This document shows, in pieces, positions 36,064 to 43,675 of a DNA stretch of 64,000 nt. The DNA is from Duganella sp. BJB480 (GTDB lineage: Bacteria > Pseudomonadota > Gammaproteobacteria > Burkholderiales > Burkholderiaceae_D). Position 1 is the stretch's first letter. Each line of letters begins with the position of its first letter. The stretch spans positions 248,001 to 312,000 of the forward strand of contig QVIN01000006.1 in the NCBI GenBank assembly GCA_003416985.1, given 5' to 3'. Under the pieces are notes generated by a model, which was given only the letters and a program-made list of their open reading frames with translations, was not told the DNA's origin and did not search any database. Both the position numbers and the translations under genes were made by a program.

Positions 36064-36575
36064 GGCCCTTCCGCCTTGCCTGGCTGCTGCTGCCGGTGCT
36101 GTCCGCGCTGGCGGCGCCCGCGCGCGCGGGGCAGGACCAGCTGCAACTGAAGGCGGCCTTCATCTACCGCTTCGCCCAGCTGACGCAATGGCCTCCGCCG
36201 CCGCTGCGCGAGTTCACCTACTGCGTGGCGGGCGACGCGCCCTTGCAGGACGCCCTGCGCCTGCTGATGCAGGCCACCCCGGGCGGCGTGCCGGTCCACA
36301 CGCTGCAGCTGAACGAGCCGCAGCGCGTGCCGCAATGCCAGCTGCTGGTGTTGGGGGCGGGTGTGCGCGGCGACCTGCGGCGCTGGCATGAAGTGCTGGC
36401 GGACGATCCGGTGCTGGTGGTGGGCGACAGCGCGGAGTCGTTCCGCAGCGGCGCCATCATCGGGCTGGTGATCGAACCGAACGGCCTGGCCTTCCGCATC
36501 AATCAAACGGAAGCCAGGCGGCGGGGATTGGCGATCAGCTATCAGATGCTGAAGCTGGCGCGCGAGGTGAAGTAG
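36060..36575 (+). CDS. YfiR-family periplasmic regulator (DUF4154)
   Basis: The 171-residue protein has a signal peptide (cleavage after PARA) and the YfiR/DUF4154 pattern: LKAAFIYRFAQLTQWP, YCVAGDAPL, CQLLVLGAG, VLVVGDSAE and a closing GLAISYQMLKLAR. YfiR binds the periplasmic domain of the cyclase YfiN and represses it. Cys55 and Cys93 match in spacing the first disulphide pair of Pseudomonas YfiR as I recall it; the second pair is absent. It is coupled by ATGA overlap to the TonB receptor and co-transcribed with the cyclase. Confidence 0.9.
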   Translation: MRPFRLAWLLLPVLSALAAPARAGQDQLQLKAAFIYRFAQLTQWPPPPLREFTYCVAGDAPLQDALRLLMQATPGGVPVHTLQLNEPQRVPQCQLLVLGAGVRGDLRRWHEVLADDPVLVVGDSAESFRSGAIIGLVIEPNGLAFRINQTEARRRGLAISYQMLKLAREVK

Positions 36576-36581
36576 CTCGCT

Positions 36582-37724
36582 TCAGGTGTTCAGCGTGAAC
36601 TCGGTGAACGAGGCCTCGTCCGGCGGCGACTTGGGTTCCGGCTCGGCCTGGGCATTCTTGCTGTCCGGGCCATTGTTCAGTAGCCACAGCAGGTTGGTGG
36701 CCGAATCGGCGTTGGCCAGCGCCTCGTCCTGGCTGATCAAGCCATCCTGCACCAGCTTGAGCAAGGCCAGTTCGAACGACTGCGAACCGGGCGACATGCT
36801 CTTCTCCATCGCCTCCTTGATCTGGCCGATCTCGCCTTTTTCGATCAGGTCCGAGATGTAGCGGGTGTTGACCATCACCTCCACCGCCGCCGTGCGCGTG
36901 CCGCCGTTGATCGAGCGGACCAGCCGCTGCGAGACGATGGCCTTCACCGTCGACGACAAGTCCTGCAGCAGCGCGGCGCGGTTCTCGATCGGGTAGAAAC
37001 TGATAATACGATTTAGCGCGTTATAGCTGTTGTTGGCGTGCAGGGTCGCCAGCACCAAGTGGCCCGACTGCGCGTACGCCAGCGCGGCGGCCATGGTCTC
37101 CTTGTCGCGGATCTCGCCGATCAGGATGCAGTCCGGCGCCTGGCGCATGGAGTTGCGCAGCGCGGTGTGGAAGTCCTTGGCGTCGCTGCCGATCTCGCGC
37201 TGGCTGACGATGGATTTCTTATTCTTGAACAGGTACTCGATCGGGTCTTCCAGCGTCAGGATATGGCCGGATCGCAGTTCGTTGCGGTGGTCCAGCATCG
37301 AGGCGATGGTGGTGGACTTGCCGGAGCCGGTCGAGCCGACCAGCAGCAGCAAGCCGCGCTTTTCCATGATCAGGTCCGCCAGCACCGGCGGCAGCTGCAG
37401 GTCGGCCAGCACCGGTATGGTGGCGGGCACGAAGCGGAATACGGCGGAGATGGTGCCGCGCTGCTTGAACGCGGACAGGCGGAAGCGGCCCATGTTCGGC
37501 ACCGACACGCCCATGTTCAGCTCATTGGTCGCCGCCAGTTCCTCCATCTGCGCGGGGGAGGCGATCTCCGACAGCAGCGAATGGATGTTGTCCGGCTCGA
37601 GCTTTTGCTGGTTGATGGGGATCAGGTTGCCGTTGATCTTGATGTGCACCGGCGAATTCACCGCGAAGAACATGTCCGACGCGTTCTTCTCCTTCATCAG
37701 CTGGAACAGGCGTTCCATGGCCAT
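36582..37724 (-). CDS. pilU: Type IV pilus retraction ATPase PilU
   Basis: The 380-residue hexameric ATPase has the secretion-ATPase features in order: N-terminal PAS-like region (SDMFFAVNSPVHIKINGNL), Walker A GSTGSGKST, Asp box (TLEDPIEYLFKN), Walker B (CILIGEIRD), and the His box (LATLHANN). The length of about 380 and the extended C-terminal tail favour PilU over PilT (about 345). PilU assists PilT in depolymerising the pilus for twitching. It is monocistronic, because a terminator separates it from dapD. Confidence 0.88.
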   Translation of the reverse strand: MAMERLFQLMKEKNASDMFFAVNSPVHIKINGNLIPINQQKLEPDNIHSLLSEIASPAQMEELAATNELNMGVSVPNMGRFRLSAFKQRGTISAVFRFVPATIPVLADLQLPPVLADLIMEKRGLLLLVGSTGSGKSTTIASMLDHRNELRSGHILTLEDPIEYLFKNKKSIVSQREIGSDAKDFHTALRNSMRQAPDCILIGEIRDKETMAAALAYAQSGHLVLATLHANNSYNALNRIISFYPIENRAALLQDLSSTVKAIVSQRLVRSINGGTRTAAVEVMVNTRYISDLIEKGEIGQIKEAMEKSMSPGSQSFELALLKLVQDGLISQDEALANADSATNLLWLLNNGPDSKNAQAEPEPKSPPDEASFTEFTLNT

Positions 37725-37742
37725 GGCACTCTCCTCAGTATC

Positions 37743-37772
37743 AAAAAAAACGGGGACTGCGTGGAGTCCCCG
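37743..37772 (-). terminator. Rho-independent terminator of the dapC-dapD operon
   Basis: On the minus strand the stem CGGGGACT/AGTCCCCG with a six-base loop is followed by eight T residues. It lies 15 bases after the dapD stop and before pilU. Confidence 0.92.
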
Positions 37773-37787
37773 GTTCTTGTCGCCTGC

Positions 37788-38615
37788 TTAGATACCGCGC
37801 AGCAGTTCGTTGATGCCGGTCTTGGCGCGGGTTTTGGCGTCCACGCGCTTGACGATGACCGCGCAGTACAGCGAGTACTTGCCGTCGTCCGAAGGCAGGT
37901 TGCCCGAGACGACCACCGAGCCCGCAGGCACGCGGCCGTAGGTGACCTCGCCGGTGGCGCGGTCGTAGATCTTGGTCGACTGGCCGATGTACACGCCCAT
38001 CGAGATCACCGAGTTCTCTTCGACGATCACGCCTTCGACGATTTCCGAACGGGCGCCGATGAAGCAGTTGTCTTCGATGATGGTCGGATTGGCCTGCATC
38101 GGTTCCAGCACGCCGCCGATGCCGACGCCGCCGGACAGGTGGACGTTCTTGCCGATCTGCGCGCACGAACCGACGGTGGCCCAGGTGTCGACCATCGCGC
38201 CTTCATCGACGTAGGCGCCGATGTTGACGTAGGAAGGCATCAGCACCACGTTCTTGGCGATGAAGGAGCCACGGCGCGCAACAGCCGGCGGCACCACGCG
38301 GAAGCCGCCCTTGGCGAAATCCTCGGCGGTGTAGTTGGCGAACTTGGTCGGTACCTTGTCGTAGAACTGCATGGTGCCGTCGGACGGCATCTGCACGTTG
38401 TTCTCCAGGCGGAAGGACAGCAGCACGGCTTTCTTGACCCACTGGTTCACGACCCAGTCGCCGGTGGTTTTTTCGGCCACGCGGATGGTGCCGGCGTCCA
38501 GGCCCGCGATCACGTGCGAAACCGCGTCACGCAGTTCGGCGGTGCCGTTGGCTGGATTGATGTTGGCGCGGTCTTCCCATGCCTGGTCGATGATTTGCTG
38601 GAGTTGTTGGCTCAT
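37788..38615 (-). CDS. dapD: Tetrahydrodipicolinate N-succinyltransferase DapD
   Basis: This 275-residue trimeric enzyme transfers succinyl from succinyl-CoA to tetrahydrodipicolinate in lysine synthesis. After the N-terminal helical domain (LQQIIDQAWEDRANINP) there is a left-handed beta-helix of hexapeptide repeats (about 100-240), with MPSYVNIGAYVDEGAMVDTWATVG and SCAQIGKNVHLSGGVGIGG, all typical of DapD. The length equals that of the E. coli enzyme. It lies 15 bases after dapC. Confidence 0.96.
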   Translation of the reverse strand: MSQQLQQIIDQAWEDRANINPANGTAELRDAVSHVIAGLDAGTIRVAEKTTGDWVVNQWVKKAVLLSFRLENNVQMPSDGTMQFYDKVPTKFANYTAEDFAKGGFRVVPPAVARRGSFIAKNVVLMPSYVNIGAYVDEGAMVDTWATVGSCAQIGKNVHLSGGVGIGGVLEPMQANPTIIEDNCFIGARSEIVEGVIVEENSVISMGVYIGQSTKIYDRATGEVTYGRVPAGSVVVSGNLPSDDGKYSLYCAVIVKRVDAKTRAKTGINELLRGI

Positions 38616-38630
38616 GATGTGCGATCTTAT

Positions 38631-39854
38631 TTAAGGGTTTTGCAGATTCAGGGACTTGCAGAATTGGACGATGCGCTGCGCCGCTTCCAGGCCTTCCTCC
38701 GTCTCGGCGACCAGCGCCATGCGGATGCGGTTGCGGCCCGGATTGGCGCCGTGGGCGTCGCGCGCCAGGTAGCTGCCCGGCAGTACCGTGACATTATATT
38801 CGGCGTACAGGCGCTGGGCGAATTCGGTGTCCGACAGGCCGGTCCGGCTGACGTCGGCCCACAGGTAGAAGCCGGCGTCCGGCAGTTCGACCTGCAGCAC
38901 TTCTTGCAGCAGCGGGGTGATGGCGGCGAATTTGGCGCGGTATTTTTCGCGGTTCTGTTCGACGTGGGTCTCGTCGTTCCAGGCCGCGATCGACGCAGCT
39001 TGCACGGAAGGGCTCATGGCTCCGCCGTGATAGGTGCGGTACAACAGGAATTTTTTCAGCACGTCGGCATCGCCGGCCACGAAGCCCGAGCGCATGCCCG
39101 GCACGTTGGAGCGCTTCGACAGGCTGCTGAACACCACCAGCCGCGCGTAGGGCTTCTCGACCGTGGACAGGCCCAGCGTGTGCGCCGCTTCCAGCGCGCC
39201 CAGTGGCGCCTTGTCGCCGTGGTAGATCTCGGAGTAGCACTCGTCGGCGGCGATGATGAAGTTGTAGCGCTCGGACAGGGCGAACAGGTTCTCCCAGTCG
39301 GTCAGCGTCAGCACGGCGCCGGTCGGATTGCCGGGGGAGCACAGGAACAGCAGCGATACGCGCTCCCACACCGAGGCGGGGATGCTGTCGTAGTCGCAGC
39401 CGAAGTTGCGGGCCGGGTCGGAGTTGACGAAGTACGGCTCGGCGCCGGCCAGGTAGGCCGCGCCTTCATAGATCTGGTAGAACGGATTCGGGCTGATGAC
39501 CAGCGACTTGGCGGCCGGGTCGATCACGGTCTGCGCCAGCGAGAACAGGGCCTCGCGCGAGCCGTTCACCGGCAGCACCTGGGTGGCCGGATCGAGCTTG
39601 GGGATGCCGTAGCGGCGTTCCAGCCAGCCGGCGATGGCGCCGCGCAGCGCATCCGAACCGATGGTGGTCGGGTAGGTGGCCAGGCCGTCCACATTGTCGA
39701 TCAGCGCCTGCTGGATGAAACGCGGCGTCGGGTGTTTGGGTTCGCCCATGCCCAGGCTGATGGTCTTGTGCTGTGGACTGGCGGTCACCTGCGCGAACAG
39801 CTGGCGCAGTTTTTCGAACGGATAGGGTTGCAGCTTGTCGAGATGTGGATTCAC
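38631..39854 (-). CDS. dapC: Succinyldiaminopimelate aminotransferase DapC
   Basis: The 407-residue PLP enzyme of aminotransferase class I/II catalyses the step between DapD and DapE. Visible features are LGMGEPKHPTP, the NGSREALFSLAQ segment, CSPGNPTGAVL, the ADECYSEIYHG Asp/Tyr pair, and the PLP lysine in SSLSKRSNVPGMRSGF. These match the betaproteobacterial DapC family. The start is GTG 39854 (NPHLDKLQPYPFEKL), chosen because upstream residues in the frame have no similarity. It forms an operon with dapD. Confidence 0.93.
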   Translation of the reverse strand: MNPHLDKLQPYPFEKLRQLFAQVTASPQHKTISLGMGEPKHPTPRFIQQALIDNVDGLATYPTTIGSDALRGAIAGWLERRYGIPKLDPATQVLPVNGSREALFSLAQTVIDPAAKSLVISPNPFYQIYEGAAYLAGAEPYFVNSDPARNFGCDYDSIPASVWERVSLLFLCSPGNPTGAVLTLTDWENLFALSERYNFIIAADECYSEIYHGDKAPLGALEAAHTLGLSTVEKPYARLVVFSSLSKRSNVPGMRSGFVAGDADVLKKFLLYRTYHGGAMSPSVQAASIAAWNDETHVEQNREKYRAKFAAITPLLQEVLQVELPDAGFYLWADVSRTGLSDTEFAQRLYAEYNVTVLPGSYLARDAHGANPGRNRIRMALVAETEEGLEAAQRIVQFCKSLNLQNP

Positions 39855-40014
39855 TTGGCGGACCGGGTGCGGAACGTTGAAAAAAGAACAGCGTAGACAG
39901 CCATTATAGCGCCTCCGCGCGGGCGTCGTAGTGTGGCGCTTTGGAGGCTCGCCACCAATGCCAAATAATAAACATGTGAGATACTGCGGCCCACGGTTCA
40001 CAAAGAGACAAAGC

Positions 40015-41832
40015 ATGGAACAAGACGAGACGACGTTGGAAGCGCAGGTCAGCCGGCGCGTGATGGCGCTGCGGCTGGCGACGGGCCTTATGCAGGGCGC
40101 GCTGCTGTATTGGCTGTACCGGGCCGACCAGGGCGCATGGTGGCCGGGCGGGCTGCCGTATGTGATGACGCCCCTGATGATGGCCGGCGTGCTGCTGCCG
40201 GCGATGCTGATATCGGCTATGGGCCATATGGCGCCGAAGAAGGTGGCGCAGTGGATGCTGGCCGCCGCCGTCGTGCTGCTGGTGCTGGCGCTGCACGCGG
40301 TCAGCCGGGATGCCGGCTTGTGGCGCGGCGCCGGCGAGGTTGGGAAGAGCGTTTTGGCGCCGCACTCCGCTCCGGTGATGGTCTTCGGCGGAGTGTTCAT
40401 GTACATCGCCCACGTGATGGTGATGGCGGGGGCCGCGGACAGGCGCTTCTTCGCCAGCTACGGTAGCTATTTCGAGCTGGCCTGGAAGCTGGCGGTGCAG
40501 CTGATGTTCTCGGTGTTCTTTGTCGGCACGCTGTGGCTGGTGCTGCTGATGGGCAGCGGCCTGTTCTCGATGGTGAGGCTGAACTTCCTCAAGCATGCGA
40601 TGGAGAAGTCGTGGTTCGTGGTGCCGGTGGTGTGCTTCGCCTGGTCGTGCGCGATGCACGTCACGGACGTGCGTCCGGCCATCGTGCGCGGCATCCGCAG
40701 CCTGCTGCTGGTGCTGCTGTCGTGGATACTGCCGGTGGCGGCGCTGATCGTCAGCGGTTTCCTGTGCGCGCTGCCGTTCACGGGACTGGATGTGCTGTGG
40801 GCCACGCGGCATGCGACGTCGCTGCTGCTGGCCGCGGACGCGGCGCTGATTGTCCTGATCAATGCGGCCTTCCAGAACGGCCGCGCCAAGGCGGCGCTGG
40901 TGGTGCGCGTGAGCGCGCGCGTGGCCGCGCTGCTCATATTGCCGCTGACGGCCATCGCCGTCTACGCGCTGGGTTTGCGGGTGTACGACTACGGCTGGAC
41001 CGCCGACCGCGTGGTCGCCGCCGCCTGCCTGGTTCTCGCCGGTTGCTATGCGTTGGGCTACGCGTGGGCGGCGCATCGCTACGAGACCTGGCTGTGCGCC
41101 ATCGCCAACGTGAATGTGGCGTCGGCCTTCGTTTTTCTGGCGTTGCTGCTGGCGTTGTTCACGCCGATCGCCGATCCGGCACGCCTGTCGGTGAACAACC
41201 AGGTGGCGCGGCTGGAGAAGGGCCGCACCGAGGCCGCGAAATTCGATTTCCACTACCTGCGTTTCGAGGGGGAGCGTTATGGACAGGCAGCCCTGGCGCG
41301 CTTGTCGCAACAGGCCTCGGGGCCGGAGGCGACATTGATCCGCGAACTGGCCGCCAAGGCGCTGAAGGACACGGACCGCTGGCACAATGAGCGCCAGGTT
41401 GTGCAGATATCGGTGGCCGCCAACGTCAAGGTGTGGCCCGCCTCCGCAAAGCTGCCGGCCAGCTTTGTGGCACAGAAGTGGAGTCCGGAGGACGCGCGGG
41501 CGATTCCGTCATGCCTGTCAAGCGTCGGCTCCTACTGCGATGCCATGATGGTGGATATCGACGGAGACGGCAGACCGGAAATCCTGCTGGTTAACGTCGA
41601 CAGCTATTCGGAGCCTGCGCTCATCAAGGAACGCGCCGATGGCAGGTGGGTAGTCGCAGGCCATCTCGATATGAACGTCAGCAAATGCGAACCCTTGATG
41701 GAGAAGCTGATGACAGGCCAATACACGCTGGTCGCGCCGCGCATGAAGGCGTTGCAGGTGGGCGGCCAGGTCTTGCAGTTTCAGTCGGAGTTCGATACCG
41801 GCGACTGCAAACCAATCAAGGCTGCCAAATAG
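40015..41832 (+). CDS. DUF4153-type polytopic membrane protein
   Basis: The 605-residue protein has about ten to twelve hydrophobic helices over residues 25-390, then a soluble domain of about 200 residues. The membrane part matches the DUF4153 pattern (LMGSGLFSMV, KSWFVVPVV, LLSWILPVA). The C-terminal domain carries DIDGDGRPEILLV, a calcium-binding-like FG-GAP motif. Its cysteines (CLSSVGSYCDAM, CEPLM, CKPIK) suggest an extracytoplasmic location. Function is unknown. ATG 40015 was chosen; the frame is open further upstream. It diverges from dapC. Confidence 0.75.
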   Translation: MEQDETTLEAQVSRRVMALRLATGLMQGALLYWLYRADQGAWWPGGLPYVMTPLMMAGVLLPAMLISAMGHMAPKKVAQWMLAAAVVLLVLALHAVSRDAGLWRGAGEVGKSVLAPHSAPVMVFGGVFMYIAHVMVMAGAADRRFFASYGSYFELAWKLAVQLMFSVFFVGTLWLVLLMGSGLFSMVRLNFLKHAMEKSWFVVPVVCFAWSCAMHVTDVRPAIVRGIRSLLLVLLSWILPVAALIVSGFLCALPFTGLDVLWATRHATSLLLAADAALIVLINAAFQNGRAKAALVVRVSARVAALLILPLTAIAVYALGLRVYDYGWTADRVVAAACLVLAGCYALGYAWAAHRYETWLCAIANVNVASAFVFLALLLALFTPIADPARLSVNNQVARLEKGRTEAAKFDFHYLRFEGERYGQAALARLSQQASGPEATLIRELAAKALKDTDRWHNERQVVQISVAANVKVWPASAKLPASFVAQKWSPEDARAIPSCLSSVGSYCDAMMVDIDGDGRPEILLVNVDSYSEPALIKERADGRWVVAGHLDMNVSKCEPLMEKLMTGQYTLVAPRMKALQVGGQVLQFQSEFDTGDCKPIKAAK

Positions 41833-41844
41833 GGGGGGGCGTGG

Positions 41845-42096
41845 TTAATATCCGGTGGCCAGCAGTGCCGGGTTGCGTATGCGTCCCTCGTCGATCAGCT
41901 GGCAGCAAATCGCCAGGGCGTTTTGACCGGCTTCGGTCGATGTTTCAAACTCTGTCACCACGGTGCTTGAATCGATCCTGCTGATGTCCCTGTAAATCTC
42001 CCATCGCCCCTGCCATTTATTCCGTTCGTTTTTCGTGCTGAACGAACGGATTTCAAACAATTTATAACAAATGTGATAGTTGATCATGGAGTCCAA
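41845..42096 (-). CDS. Small conserved-looking protein of unknown function
   Basis: An 83-residue basic protein (CYKLFEIRSFS, WQGRWEIYRDISR, EAGQNALAICCQLIDEG) of AT-richer composition than its surroundings. The residue pattern, with tryptophans and no low-complexity runs, looks like a genuine small cytoplasmic protein, possibly an inserted gene. There is no signal peptide or membrane helix. ATG 42087 is an alternative start. Confidence 0.55.
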   Translation of the reverse strand: MDSMINYHICYKLFEIRSFSTKNERNKWQGRWEIYRDISRIDSSTVVTEFETSTEAGQNALAICCQLIDEGRIRNPALLATGY

Positions 42097-42307
42097 CGAT
42101 AGCTATATTAAAACGCCGAGAATTGCTGTTATGTAACTCCCTGTATCGTATTGTATATAGCTTGCCGCAGTGCATCATTACAAATTGGTAATATTGATTT
42201 TCTGTAATCAATGGTCATTCAAAGTTGCGGGACTGTAAAGGACAGGCTTGCATATCCTCGTCCAACCTGGGCGCTGTCCGTCACGGGCGCGCCGCTGCTT
42301 TGGCTGT
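42097..42307. other. AT-rich noncoding stretch
   Basis: No convincing reading frame, RNA gene or terminator is visible. It holds only AT-rich sequence upstream of the 83-residue gene and runs into a LysR remnant. Its composition differs from the chromosome average here, so it may mark an insertion or deletion edge. Confidence 0.5.
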
Positions 42308-42424
42308 TCATTGTGCCGGAGCTGGCCTTTTGCGTGGCGCAGTGGCTGCCGGTACGCTCTCCATCAGAAAGTCGATGACGGAGCGCACGCGGGCCGGCCG
42401 CTGCTGCCGGCACCACCAAGGCGA
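42308..42424 (-). pseudogene. C-terminal remnant of a LysR-family regulator
   Basis: Directly after the isochorismatase TGA and in the same frame, the minus strand reads RPARVRSVIDFLMESV and then a stop at 42308. That is the usual last helix of LysR-type regulators (ARVRxFIDFLxE). No start codon, HTH or effector domain precedes it, so it is a scar of a lost gene, probably removed when the isochorismatase/tetR pair arrived. Confidence 0.5.
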
Positions 42425-42997
42425 TCAGCGCTTGAGGAGTGCCGTTTCCAGTTCATCTGTGCTGCGCACATGGCCGATGAAAGGGAAGATATTCTGCACC
42501 GCGAACCGGTGCATCTCCGCCTTCAGGCTGGACATCGCGTCATGGGCGAACACCATCGCATAGCCCTGGTCGAAGGCCGCGCGGGCGGTGGATTCGACGC
42601 CGAAGTTGGTGGCGATGCCGCCCATGATGAGCGTGCGGATGCCGCGCCGGCGCAGTTGCTGGTCCAGCTCCGTGCCATGGAACGCCCCCCACTGGCGTTT
42701 GGCGATCACAATGTCGCCCGCCTGGCAGCCGGCCTGCTCGACCAGTTCGGACGCCTGCGGCGGCGGTGGCGGCGCGGACGGATCGCGCGCCAGCGAGACA
42801 TCCGCCGGCAGGCGCAGGAGCTCGTTGACCAGCACGCGGACATAGATTACCGTTCCGCCGCTGCGGCGTAGGGCGTTGGCCAGGCGGGCGCCATTTTCCA
42901 CCACTTGTTGCGCCGTATGCGGCGCCAGCTCCCGTGCCACGTTGCTGTGCTGTAGATCGATCAATACCAGGGCGGTGCTGGAAGGTTCGAGATTCAT
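42425..42997 (-). CDS. Isochorismatase-like cysteine hydrolase
   Basis: The 190-residue protein has the cysteine-hydrolase fold: catalytic Asp in ALVLIDLQHSN (about residue 13), Lys in IVIAKRQWGAFHGTELD, and GGIATNFGVESTARAAFDQGY. In the last motif the usual nucleophilic Cys of the family (GxxTxxCV) appears as Gly or Asn-Phe-Gly, so the active-site Cys seems replaced. Relatives that lack this Cys exist, so activity is uncertain. It is divergent from a TetR gene with paired operators between them, so TetR probably represses it. Confidence 0.82.
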   Translation of the reverse strand: MNLEPSSTALVLIDLQHSNVARELAPHTAQQVVENGARLANALRRSGGTVIYVRVLVNELLRLPADVSLARDPSAPPPPPQASELVEQAGCQAGDIVIAKRQWGAFHGTELDQQLRRRGIRTLIMGGIATNFGVESTARAAFDQGYAMVFAHDAMSSLKAEMHRFAVQNIFPFIGHVRSTDELETALLKR

Positions 42998-43014
42998 TGC
43001 TGATTCCTTTAATG

Positions 43015-43028
43015 TGAGGGTATCCTCA
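43015..43028. promoter_or_regulatory. TetR operator copy 1
   Basis: The palindrome TGAGGGTATCCTCA lies immediately downstream of a minus-strand TATAAT (43038-43033), which is the likely -10 of the isochorismatase gene. The flanking bases AATG and GATAAT are shared with copy 2. Confidence 0.8.
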
Positions 43029-43051
43029 GATAATTATAAGTCGGATTCGTT

Positions 43052-43057
43052 TATAAT
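43052..43057 (+). promoter_or_regulatory. -10 element of the tetR promoter
   Basis: TATAAT lies seven bases before the ATG at 43064, so transcription would start about at the start codon itself. This predicts a leaderless or nearly leaderless tetR mRNA. A convincing -35 is not visible. Confidence 0.5.
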
Positions 43058-43058
43058 G

Positions 43059-43072
43059 TGAGGATGTCCTCA
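43059..43072. promoter_or_regulatory. TetR operator copy 2
   Basis: TGAGGATGTCCTCA is the second copy of the palindrome TGAGGNNNNCCTCA, 44 bases from the first. It overlaps the tetR start codon and sits right after the tetR -10, as expected for autorepression. Confidence 0.8.
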
Positions 43073-43675
43073 GATATTAAACAAACCAACAGGCGCAAGC
43101 CGCAGCAACTGCGCGGGGAGCAGCGTATGGCGGCGATGCTGGATGCCGCCGCCGCCGTGTTCGCGCAAGCCGGCTACGATGCCGCCACCATGACCGCCAT
43201 CGCCGAGCAATCCGGTTCGTCCATTGGCGCGCTGTACCAGTATTTTCCCAACAAGCTGGCCTTGGCGAAGGCGCTGCGCGAGCATTACGGCGAGGAGATG
43301 GCGCGTCGCTGGACGACGCTGATTGCCGATGCTTCGCAACTGAGCATCGCCGCGCTGGTGGACCGGATCTTCGATCTGATGATCGGTTTTTTCGATGAGC
43401 ACCCGGCCTACTTCACGCTGCTCAACGCGACACTTGGGTATCAGCGCGACGCGGTCGCGCGCCAGCGGCTGCGGTCGCGGATAGGCGCCGCGCTGAGGGA
43501 GAAACAGCCGGAATTGGAAGAGGGCGAGGCGCTGCGGCTGGCCACTGTGTCGCTACAAATCGTGAAGGGACTCAATCCCCTGTACGCCGAGGCAGCGGCC
43601 GCCGAGCGGAAGGAACTGGTGGCGGAGTTCAAGCTGGTGCTGGTCAGCTACCTGAAAGCGCGTTTGCGCAAATAG
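43064..43675 (+). CDS. TetR/AcrR-family transcriptional repressor
   Basis: The 203-residue regulator has an N-terminal HTH (about residues 15-62: RMAAMLDAAAAVFAQAGYD, MTAIAEQSGSSIGALYQYFPNKLALAKAL) and a helical ligand-binding domain ending in YLKARLRK. It is divergent from the isochorismatase-like gene, and two identical palindromes flank the promoters, one over its own start. It therefore probably represses both. The GTG at 43058 is an alternative start. The ligand is unknown. Confidence 0.9.
   Translation: MSSDIKQTNRRKPQQLRGEQRMAAMLDAAAAVFAQAGYDAATMTAIAEQSGSSIGALYQYFPNKLALAKALREHYGEEMARRWTTLIADASQLSIAALVDRIFDLMIGFFDEHPAYFTLLNATLGYQRDAVARQRLRSRIGAALREKQPELEEGEALRLATVSLQIVKGLNPLYAEAAAAERKELVAEFKLVLVSYLKARLRK

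Noticed and set aside
37038..39896. 952-residue frame antisense to pilU, dapD and dapC
   Set aside because: It runs through a strong terminator and three clear genes; composition typical of a shadow.
38631..40406. 591-residue version of DapC
   Set aside because: The first 184 residues lie over the start of the divergent DUF4153 gene and lack similarity; GTG 39854 gives the usual length.
42219..42419. Small open frame on the minus strand (66 residues)
   Set aside because: Low-complexity sequence in a different frame from the LysR remnant; no start context.
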